20,741 nt of DNA, taken from assembly GCA_905397405.1 (NCBI GenBank), contig CAJPVJ010000753.1, positions 1 through 20,741 on the forward strand. Reading direction: 5' to 3'. Below the pieces are notes generated by a model. The model was given only the letters and a program-made list of their open reading frames with translations, did no database searches and was not told the origin of the DNA. Below, one piece after another: positions 1 through 9,100 of this stretch. Both the position numbers and the translations under genes were made by a program. The number at the start of each line of letters is the position of its first letter. Within the stretch, counting starts at the first letter, position 1. This stretch comes from Oppiella nova (Eukaryota; Arthropoda; Arachnida; Sarcoptiformes; Oppiidae).

Positions 1-787
1 CTCAAAATTCATGTCATTATCAATGAATACAATTAATATGCACTTGTATTTACATAATATTGCAAACTTCTACTTTATTATATCAATATTATGAGTTCAA
101 GTTTACTGAGTTATAGTAAAATTTCTATGTTTTCCTCTTTTCCTGATGAAACATAATTATAGTTTGTGTTTGCAATTAATATATTCATAAAAAGCTACAC
201 TTAATTGAGATTTAAAACTGTAAAATTGATAGCTGTTCATTATATATAGCGATTAACTCTGTCTTTTTAATTTACTAATGAACTTCCAAAGTCAAAGTGA
301 AAGAGTTAGCTTAAAACATTATATTAAATTAGGGTATAATTTGCTTGCAAAATCTTTTTATAGAAAACTTAATTTACTTTTTTGCGGTTAAATTGAAATA
401 ATTTTCGATTACATATCAATCATAAGGAAATAAGAGCTAATTCTGAAACATTTCTGAAACATAATCTAAAAGTAATTTTACTTTTTTTTGTGTTTTGGTC
501 TAAAAGAAAAGTTAATCAGTTATCGCTATATCACGTGAAATATCACTTAAAGCCATACATTATTAACAGCAATAAGTTATGGTATTTATTGGTTAACATG
601 AGTCGAAAGGACTCAAACATTATGTGTTGGAAATCATTAGACAAAAGTCTATGTTTTACTGAGAATTTGACGGGAAATCAATTAAAACACTCGAAAATAA
701 GTTGACTTTTATAAACGAAATCTTTAGTTGAATAAACATATTTAGTTGGACTAAGTGAACAAATTCAATCAAATTAATTATATTCAG
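1..787 (+). repeat. Left arm of a large inverted repeat
   Basis: This stretch is the reverse complement of 3213-3998, with base 1 pairing with 3998 and base 787 with 3213. By hand alignment I find about seven substitutions and two homopolymer indels, all between 128 and about 489; 1-127 and about 490-787 are identical between the arms. The first mismatch is at 128, so the arm starts exactly 127 bases before the first difference. It ends directly against the single N at 788. The true outer edge cannot be seen because it coincides with the window start. The arm holds no recognisable gene; the 71-codon frame at 490-705 starts with GTG and occurs equally in the other arm. It could be an arm of a transposable element, or a second allele of the right arm placed in the wrong orientation during scaffolding. 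I favour the second. Confidence 0.9.
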
Positions 788-788
788 N
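788..788. other. Single undetermined base at the repeat boundary
   Basis: The only N I noticed in the window lies exactly one base after the last base of the left repeat arm. A single N at a repeat edge is best explained as a nominal gap inserted between two contigs, not as a sequencing ambiguity. The join of 1-787 to what follows should therefore not be trusted. Confidence 0.85.
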
Positions 789-1239
789 AATGTTTTTTAT
801 TTTCGTAACCAAAATAGGTTTATACCATAGTAGCAAATAATAAGTTTCAAAATATACTGTGTCCATTAAACATACTGGGAAGAGTTTTTATGTAATGTTG
901 TTTAAAACACTGAATCTAAGCTTTAAAGATGTTTTTGAGAAATAATTTCTTGATTTATTAGACCAAAAAATATTTGGGTTATTGTCCTGAATGTACTACA
1001 AGTCTATATACTTAGAGTCCGGTAAATACTATTTAGGAATATATAGCTATTTGAACAGTTTTTTGTTGTTTAAGGCGAAATCGAAAAATACATTTAAAAG
1101 TAAATCGAGAGACAAAACAATGCATTTGCTGTCAATTTTCACAACTCAAGTGAAAAGTTGTTGTTTAAAAACAATTCCTATACCAGTAAAGCCTATAAAT
1201 AAGAGAAAGTAATTAATTTGTAGTTAACTAAAAAATGCT
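789..1239. other. Left spacer inside the inverted repeat, no gene seen
   Basis: AT-rich sequence between the N and the first tandem repeat copy. A 73-codon frame at 991-1212 starts with ATG, but its composition (K, S, Y, L, I) is what AT-rich noncoding DNA gives and it matches no family I know. I see no RNA gene or element end here. Confidence 0.6.
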
Positions 1240-1748
1240 TATTTTATTGTATTTCTCTATTGAAGCCATTGGTTATGAAATGAAATTATATGCGAGTTTT
1301 GAAGGAAAAAATACTTTCTTAATAACAGTCATGACTTCACTGGCATTAAACAAGTGATGATCTCAGGCGCTGTGATAGTCTTTCATATATTTATATGAAT
1401 TTCTTCAATAAAGCACTTGAATTGAGAAATTTTTATAATAAGTGAAGTTATGAAGGCTATCATTGACTGAAATGTTGTGTTGAGTACTAACTAAAGACTC
1501 ATTCGTTTTCATACCGACGACAGCAACGAATAGTTTCGCCAAACCATACAAATCATCCCTAAGTGATGGCCTAAATAGTGGTGTGAAGTGAAGTCACGTT
1601 AGGAATTAGCAAACAAATGGTCTTTTCGTACATATTTTTCTCATTTACTCCAAACAACTCTGAATTTCATTATGAATGCAATATTGAAATTAATATTGAT
1701 TTAAGCGTATAATGTCAATGTTATCCATTATTATAAAGTCTATACTCA
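1240..1748 (+). repeat. Tandem repeat, copy 1 (about 509 bp)
   Basis: The copy is repeated at 1750-2257 with only four difference sites that I can find: 1367 (G/A), 1470 (A/C), 1509-1510 (TC replaced by one A) and 1621 (T/C). The first 127 bases (1240-1366) and the last 127 bases (1622-1748) are perfectly identical to the other copy. Inside the unit are a short palindrome at 1382-1399 (TTCATATA, 2-base loop, TATATGAA), a 10-base inverted pair at 1332-1341 and 1587-1596, and a 7-base inverted pair at 1501-1507 and 1525-1531. There is no coding frame of note. Confidence 0.92.
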
Positions 1749-1749
1749 A

Positions 1750-2257
1750 TATTTTATTGTATTTCTCTATTGAAGCCATTGGTTATGAAATGAAATTATA
1801 TGCGAGTTTTGAAGGAAAAAATACTTTCTTAATAACAGTCATGACTTCACTGGCATTAAACAAGTGATGATCTCAGACGCTGTGATAGTCTTTCATATAT
1901 TTATATGAATTTCTTCAATAAAGCACTTGAATTGAGAAATTTTTATAATAAGTGAAGTTATGAAGGCTATCATTGACTGCAATGTTGTGTTGAGTACTAA
2001 CTAAAGACTCATTCGTTTAATACCGACGACAGCAACGAATAGTTTCGCCAAACCATACAAATCATCCCTAAGTGATGGCCTAAATAGTGGTGTGAAGTGA
2101 AGTCACGTTAGGAATTAGCAAACAAATGGCCTTTTCGTACATATTTTTCTCATTTACTCCAAACAACTCTGAATTTCATTATGAATGCAATATTGAAATT
2201 AATATTGATTTAAGCGTATAATGTCAATGTTATCCATTATTATAAAGTCTATACTCA
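1750..2257 (+). repeat. Tandem repeat, copy 2 (about 508 bp)
   Basis: Second copy of the unit at 1240-1748, one base shorter because of the indel at 2019. Identity with copy 1 ends at 2257, exactly 127 bases after the last difference (2130). One base, A1749, separates the copies. The symmetric 127-base identical flanks suggest two allelic versions of one locus laid end to end instead of a true duplication. Confidence 0.92.
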
Positions 2258-3212
2258 TAATTACAAAACAAAATACCAACTCTTTTTTGGAAAGCTGTTT
2301 GGCATCAATCGATGTGACTGTTTGTCTCAATGAATTGATGACAAACTTTTGCCAAACAAACTAATTCTGTGCCATTTATTGATTGATTATAAAACTTGCA
2401 AATATTATTAGTGGTTTAATTTTTCATCAAAAAAACTTTTTACGCTTTTCTGACATTTATTATAATTTTTGATTAAATTCTTTTCTTAAACAAATAGCAC
2501 AATAGCTATTAAGGCATTATTAAAAGATTATTTATTAGCAGAGAATAATTATATTTTAATCTAATATATGGCCAGAATATATACTGTGAAGCAATTATTT
2601 TTATGAACAGACTCAGTTTTGACGTTTTAGTAAAAATGAAAATTTATTAATCAATTCATAATTGCATGGTTTGTATTGATTCTCATAAAGTTGTTAATAA
2701 CGTTTTTGAACTAATTTTGATGGATTATTAAGTAAAAATTAACTTAAATCGTATTTTATAAACAATATGCCAGTGTATTTACTAATAAAAAATAATTGTG
2801 TAAATTTAAAATTATATCGTGATCTGCTTGTTATGAGATGTAAAAACACATTTCATGCCATTTCTTAAATAACTGATTTTGCTTTGTTTGTCACTCGCAA
2901 AGATTCATTCATTTATTATAATATATAAACATATTATTAGTTGTTATTTGTTGTGTATTAAAAACAATTGATTCAAGGCATTATTGTTTGTTATTCAGTT
3001 CTGAATTTGTCGATTAGTTTCCAGTATAATATTAATATATAATTAGTTTATAATTTAATAGAAAGTGTTCACACTCTTTCTCATTAATTGTTTTATCACA
3101 TTTGAATATTTTTGATAAACAAGTTATTGTTATTCAAATCAAGTCTTTATAAGAAATATTCAAATATTCAAATAATTTTCTCCTAAGAATACAAACATTT
3201 TTATCAGAAAAA
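2258..3212. other. Right spacer inside the inverted repeat, no gene seen
   Basis: AT-rich sequence with no frame worth calling. The one structured part is 2296-2358: an outer 9-base stem (TGTTTGGCA at 2296-2304 with TGCCAAACA at 2350-2358) enclosing a second, nearly perfect palindrome at 2321-2345 (TTTGTC/GACAAA plus TCAAT/ATTGA around a GA loop, with one bulged T). Nothing ties this to a known RNA or transposon end. Confidence 0.55.
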
Positions 3213-3998
3213 CTGAATATAATTAATTTGATTGAATTTGTTCACTTAGTCCAACTAAATATGTTTATTCAACTAAAGATTTCGTTTATAAAAGTCAACT
3301 TATTTTCGAGTGTTTTAATTGATTTCCCGTCAAATTCTCAGTAAAACATAGACTTTTGTCTAATGATTTCCAACACATAATGTTTGAGTCCTTTCGACTC
3401 ATGTTAACCAATAAATACCATAACTTATTGCTGTTAATAATGTATGGCTTTAAGTGATATTTCACGTGATATAGCGATAACTGATTAACTTTTCTTTTAG
3501 ACCAAAACACAAAAAAGTAAAATTACTTTTAGATTATGTTTCAGAAATATTTCAGAATTAGCTCTTATTTCCTTATGATTGATATGTAATCGAAAATTAT
3601 TTCAATTTAACCGCAAAAAAAGTAAATTAAGTTTTCTATAAAAAGATTTTGCAAGCAAATTATACCCTAATTTAATATAATGTTTTAAGTTAACTCTTTC
3701 ACATTGACTTTGGAAGTTCATTAGTAAATTAAAAAGACAGAGTTAATCGTTATATATAATAAACAGCTATCAATTTTACAGTTTAAAATCTCAATTAAGT
3801 GTAGCTTTTTATGAATATATTAATTGCAAACACAAACTATAATTATGTTTCATCAGGAAAAGAGGAAAACGTAGAAATTTTACTATAACTCAGTAAACTT
3901 GAACTCATAATATTGATATAATAAAGTAGAAGTTTGCAATATTATGTAAATACAAGTGCATATTAATTGTATTCATTGATAATGACATGAATTTTGAG
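3213..3998 (-). repeat. Right arm of the large inverted repeat
   Basis: This is the inverted partner of 1-787, 786 bases against 787, with the length difference explained by two T-run indels. Similarity to the left arm stops abruptly at 3213; upstream of it (3101-3212) nothing matches the sequence after the N at 788. The outer end, 3872-3998, is repeated again immediately afterwards at 4000-4126. No transposase-like frame is present in either arm or in the spacer between them. Confidence 0.9.
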
Positions 3999-4126
3999 AT
4001 AGAAATTTTACTATAACTCAGTAAACTTGAACTCATAATATTGATATAATAAAGTAGAAGTTTGCAATATTATGTAAATACAAGTGCATATTAATTGTAT
4101 TCATTGATAATGACATGAATTTTGAG
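3871..4126 (+). repeat. Two tandem copies of a 127-bp block (period 128)
   Basis: Bases 3872-3998 and 4000-4126 are identical over 127 bases. Base 3871 is G while base 3999 is A, so the copies are joined by one non-matching base. The same 127 bases also form 1-127 in reverse complement, and 3999-4126 is an exact reverse complement of 1-128, including the base at which the two large arms differ. Beyond 4126 the sequence is unique. An untrimmed 127-base overlap between adjacent contigs explains this as well as a true tandem duplication. Confidence 0.92.
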
Positions 4127-5440
4127 TGAATCCCTTATGTAGTGCTTTGATAGACGAGAATATCGCATAAAAATTAAAATTCTAATTTCGAAACACTTTT
4201 AAATAGCACTTAAAAATTGTTTGACTCTTTTGATGATTTGAATTATACTTAATATAAAGACAATTGAATGGCACGCATGAGAGCCTCAGTATTTAAAATT
4301 AGCTCAATTTTATTCGAGTCATGAAAATACCACTAATTCTTGAGTCGTTTTTTTAAACAATCGTTAAATCTTTTTCAAAAGAAATGAATTTAAAGTTTGC
4401 ATTTAGCAAAACATACCAATAATACAACTACAATAGTATGTGTTAATCTTTTATTACACCATTTACTCCAACCATACGACAATATTGTTACTGTTATGTA
4501 ATTTAACTCTGGGTAATACTGTTGTATGCAGTAGTATTCTACCATATATTAATAGTATTCAACTATTTTTAAATTTTATATGATGCATAATATTAATAAC
4601 CATTCATATTTATTCTTGTATAATTAAAATGCAAATATCATCAGAAAATGTCAAGAAATTTAAATACTGACTATCTTTATTTGACTCAAGTTTCTATCAC
4701 TTGTACCATTATATTATAAAATGATGGTCATAATTTATAATAAATGTACTTTTAGTGGTTAAATATTTTAGGCGTTATGTTAGATCACAGTCAATGAGTA
4801 CTCAAACATTTGGCCCTTAAATAAAATTTTGGTGAATAAAACACAATATTTGCTATAATATAATACATTGATTACTTGTGAATTTGTAATGAAACAAAAG
4901 ATAAGGTATGAGAAGAGAGATGCGATTTGCATCGAAATACCTATGAATATAATCATATCCTTGTCTTCATGACAATAAGGGCTTTGAAATTTGAATTCAT
5001 TAAATAAAAACCGTTTTGAAGTGAAGGCTTTTGTAATACTAAACAAAAAATAGATAACAGTATGTTTAATATTTAATAAAGTGAATAAATTTTGTTATCA
5101 AATAATTGCAAATCTTTTAATAGCATTTAGCGCTTCTTTCAATGCATGTCTTACACATCATTGTTGTCTACAAAATGGATGATAAAAATCTTTGTATAGA
5201 TATATAAAGCTAATCCCGCGATTATGTGATTAATTAGACTTTTTCTAATATTTTTTGACAAATTCTTCTTTAAAAAGTTAGTTAAGAGTTAAACGATAAA
5301 AATTGATTGAGGAGTTCAACCAAACCATACCATACCTGTTGGTGCAGTCATTCACGAAGTTTGAGTACATTTCGGGTGAAAAACCGGTTTAAAAAACTCA
5401 CTCAACGACCGATTGAGAGAGAAGTCTGTGGTATAACTCT
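4127..5440. other. AT-rich stretch without a supported gene
   Basis: There is no tRNA, rRNA or recognisable domain here. The longest frame (4780-5046, minus) opens with TTG and has no ATG in its first third. A tiny minus-strand patch at 5336-5370 could be a first coding exon: ATG, ten further codons and a CAG/GTATGG donor, with protein start MYSNFVNDCTN. At 35 bases this could easily be chance, and I see no partner exon. Confidence 0.5.
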
Positions 5441-5800
5441 ATGAGAAAGTTTTTTTCTACTATCAAAATATTCAGATATTTTGCCAAAAATATATTTACT
5501 CTACTGTTGAGAATAATAGACTTTTCTTTTCGAGTGAAACAAATGAATGCATTTTCGAGCGAAACTATTATTGCATTCCATTTGAATGGCATTAAGAATA
5601 TTGTTATTGAAATTGAAATTATGTTTTCCTTGTTTTTTCATGACTCAGACACTTATATCACTATTAATAAGATGTTCACACATTTTACTATTAAATCATT
5701 GAAAAGCTTTATGTCATTTCTGGATTTGTTGCCTTTTTCCATACAATTCATTAAACTTTTCTCTCCCATTGAAAAAACTTTCAAACATTACAATAATTAA
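5441..5800 (+). CDS. Unrecognised 119-codon ORF
   Basis: An ATG-started, stop-ended frame (TAA at 5798-5800) of 119 residues, unusually long for this AT-rich surrounding. The protein is rich in F, I, K, L and S, with hydrophobic stretches in its N-terminal third and around residues 95-108, and I recognise no motif or family. Composition does not differ clearly from neighbouring noncoding DNA, and there is no clear splice or promoter signal next to it. A pair of near-identical 14-base words (5527-5540 and 5552-5565) lies inside the frame. It could be a chance ORF, a decayed element fragment or a lineage-specific gene; chance is the default. Confidence 0.15.
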   Translation: MRKFFSTIKIFRYFAKNIFTLLLRIIDFSFRVKQMNAFSSETIIAFHLNGIKNIVIEIEIMFSLFFHDSDTYITINKMFTHFTIKSLKSFMSFLDLLPFSIQFIKLFSPIEKTFKHYNN

Positions 5801-6050
5801 TATTCTGACGAATAATGCAATAAATAAAGTGTTTGTAAGGATTGTATGGATTGTATGATACGACCAAATGATTTGATATGAGGCCAGACAATTGAATGCC
5901 GATTGTATTGAAATTTAAATGTCAAATATTTATACAGTGTACCTGTGTAGTTTACACAAAAAAGTTGATGTCTCATAGAAGTGGTCTGAATGTTGGTTGA
6001 CATTGAATTTTGATGACCTTTTATTGCAATTCATTTTTCGCTTTCTATAG

Positions 6051-6147
6051 CCCTATAGCAGAGGCTGTGTTTTGCGTGCAGTCATTACAGCCGTGTATGT
6101 GGTGTTGTGTGGGGTCGTCGGCCTGACAGTCGGAGCCATAATTTTAT
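6051..6147 (+). CDS. Candidate internal exon encoding a membrane helix
   Basis: A short GC-richer island in AT-rich surroundings. It follows a good 3' splice-site context (pyrimidine-rich, ending CTTTCTATAG at 6041-6050) and can end at a GTAATA donor at 6148. Read from 6051 it gives 32 codons with no stop, including the hydrophobic run AVYVVLCGVVGLTVGAIIL preceded by a basic residue, as in a transmembrane segment. Third codon positions are enriched in G and C and first positions in G, as expected of coding sequence. The base composition returns to AT-rich right after the proposed donor, although the frame stays open to a TAG at 6240-6242. I find no partner exon nearby and no family match. The reverse strand also offers a 28-codon ATG frame here, but its composition is less protein-like. 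Confidence 0.25.
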
Positions 6148-9100
6148 GTAATATTTATATAGATATTTACCATGACTTTTTTCGTACCTCTAATCATTTG
6201 GGATTATTAATGATTTTTATTACTTTTAGAAATAATATTTAGCATATTTTGAGTTTTGGTTTTTTTTAAAGAAATAGTTTTCTCAAAACATTTTTTGAAT
6301 ACTTTGAATGCATTTCTAATTCTAGTATTACTTTAATCATTGATTTTCCAATTCATGTCATTTTATGATTGATTTTTAAAGTAAAACAAAAATTCTTATC
6401 TTATAAATTGGATGAACTGATTGTTGACCAGGGATAGTTTGTTACGAATGTTTGCAAATTTGTTTTGAGCATCACATCCATATTCTTTTTATCTTTGATT
6501 TTTAATTTATCTTTTAATGTCTAAAAATAATTTTTATTAATGTCTAGACTTTCGTTATTAATATAATAATTAGTTAGCAAATTTAATTTTGCTTTCATTT
6601 TAATTGCTGATTAATTTCATCCGTACAATTAGTTTATAATGTTGAGAAATTTCTATAATTAAAACAATTATATAATTTAATTAATAAGTTATATTTTAAT
6701 AAAACTTTATATGTTTAGTTAAGTCTAATATACTGTATAATACAGTCTGTATTTATAAATATTAATTCATGACATTTACTATTAATTCTTGAAATGCTGA
6801 ACAAAGTTATTGATTTAAGATTTTCATGTGTTATGAGAGACTCGTATTACTTAATCCATTAATGTCTTATATAAGAATGAAAAGTTACATGTAATTTACT
6901 GCAAACATGTAATTTTTGGCAATTTAGTTTTATTTTTCATTTCTTATTTCTATTTTATTGCCATGCACTTTATTGATATTGAACTACACTACTCGCTTCC
7001 ATACAGTGTACATTGTGTATTTTTATTTATTTATTCCGAATATTAATTAATGTTTAATGTGATATAAGGTCTGGTTTTAAGAATTTTTAGTTAAGTTAAA
7101 GTTTTTTGTAATTTATTTTTAAGTTTGTAGCATACAGTTTAACTATAATTGCCTCAAATTTTTACTTAAGACATGCTTAATATAAGTCAAATTAAAAAAT
7201 TATTTACAATACCCTAATGCCTTCATATGATCAAAACCCGTCGACTTTTACCAAAAACCATGTGATTATAGGTCACAAAAAGTGGTTTCTAAAAAAGTAA
7301 TCCTAATTAAATAGTACTTAATTATGAGATTTGATATTGTTTTTAGTAATAGCTTAATCTGATGTTCGCTTAATAATCAGAGTTTGCTTTAAATATAGAA
7401 AGTTATTGACTTAGAAATGGTCTGAAAATCCTTCATTTTTTGTTGGTAATTGCAGTCATTAAAGTTATCAATGTAACTCTTAACTCAGTTTGAAACTTTT
7501 TTTTGCATATACAATTTAAATAGCTTTATATTTAGTTATAATAAAAAATAAAAAGAGAATAATTTATAAAATTTGTTATATTTGTTTCAATTTTAAGTTA
7601 TTTATATAAAGCCATTGAATAAGTTTTATATAAAAAGTGACATTCATTTCATGAATCAATGAATTAAAATCGTCTAGTAATCTATACTTTTATAATTAAT
7701 TTAAGAATAAATATTAAAATAAACTGAAAATCAATCATTAGTATTGCGGTTAATGTTATTAATGATTCATTTAGTTAGCTAATAGTAGATAATATTATAC
7801 AAATTTATCAGAAATAAAGAATAAATTTATTTATAAATTCAATGACAAATCAAGTTATAATTAAAACAAATATATTTAAATTTATTGTAGCATATTAATG
7901 TTAAATATTATCTAACTCATTTTTCCGTAGACTAATCATTAAAAATTTTCAAAAATGGTATATTTTGATAAATATTATAATTGAAACCCGAAAATATTAA
8001 CCGTTTCTGAGACACACGGAAATAGCTAATGAAGTAAATCTTTTTTTTGTGTAGAAATTTCGCATTTTTGTATCTTTCAAGTGAATAATATATTTAATAG
8101 TCATATATTCCTAATTGAATGAAGACATGAATTCTGAGCACAAAAGTACTCAACAATTGTTTGCGAAGAACCTTATGATAGGTAACGCCCCGGAAATGGT
8201 TGCTTTCTTATTATAGACAATTGATTATTAAAAACATATAAAAATAAAATATGTAAATAAATGTCACTTAAATTCATGACTGAATCCAATGTTAGTATGA
8301 ATTGATAAGAAGTGTTTCCTCTCTGATTCTCTCAGTGAAAGAGTGACACAAAATATGGCAAAAGTGGGTATAAAAGAGAAAATCAAAAATAATATAAAGT
8401 TTGTTTGATTTGAAAGAAAATTCGCATTCAATTAGAAATTCAAAATAGACTATTGAATGACAAAAGAGATGGTGAACTAAATTCTATGCAAAATCTCATC
8501 CCTTATTATTTCGTTATCAGAGAAAGACATTCTTTGGGATCAATTCAATTGAATTTACTTTATATTATATTTGAAAGGAATTGAAACAAAAGAAAGTATA
8601 TCATGTCATATGCAGTATATTTAAATATAATGCCATCCCTTCCGGTTCATCAAATTTTATTGAATTTTCTTATACGAAACTTCAGTCAATACATTAAGAC
8701 TCCTTGAGAGGCAAATTGATGGCAATAAATGAAAGTTTGACAACAAATGTATATACTATATGAAAGTGAATATAAGTAGAGGTTTGAGGCAAATAAATGA
8801 TAATAATCGACAATAGCGTACATGTGTTTCATGTGTCTCTACCAGCAGTTGATTAGTCGGTTGTCTATCGGGTTGTTGTATATTATAGTTGATGTTGTGT
8901 TTACTACCAGTGCTTTTACGGAGCATTCATTTCCAAAACGAGCAACTCTTCTAAATAATTGATTTGTGGTTCACATCAATGCATCAATAATTTCTGTTTT
9001 TACAGTTCAAGTCAATCAGAAAATTATTAGTCAAGTCTTAAGTGTACGTCAAATGGCTTTTTAAAAATGCTTTATGTTTTATAGCCTAATTTTGTTTTGT

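Larger units (their letters stand above)
1..4126. mobile_element. Possible long-inverted-repeat (foldback-like) element; assembly artefact more likely
   Basis: Taken at face value, the block has ~787-bp terminal inverted repeats, a 2.4-kb spacer with internal direct repeats, and no coding capacity, which is the layout of foldback-type nonautonomous DNA elements. Against this, no target-site duplication can be shown because the left edge is the window edge. Identity patterns are set by a fixed 127-base length, and all joins carry a single odd base. I keep the mobile-element reading only as a low-probability alternative. Confidence 0.15.

Noticed and set aside
490-705. 71-codon frame in the left arm, identical to 3295-3510 on the minus strand
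   Set aside because: It starts with GTG, has no known motif, and is present twice only because it lies in the inverted repeat. The identity comes from the whole arm, not from selection on a protein.
991-1212. 73-codon ATG frame in the spacer
   Set aside because: Composition is typical of AT-rich noncoding sequence, with no motif and no splice or poly(A) context.
4780-5046. 88-codon minus frame
   Set aside because: The first codon is TTG, the first ATG is about 30 codons in, and the remaining peptide resembles AT-rich translation noise.
5311-5330. GGAGTTCAACC word resembling a tRNA T-loop
   Set aside because: No acceptor stem or anticodon arm can be built around it.
8822-8962. 46-residue ATG frame in a slightly GC-richer patch
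   Set aside because: No motif, no convincing splice sites, and its length is within chance; kept only as a GC pocket.
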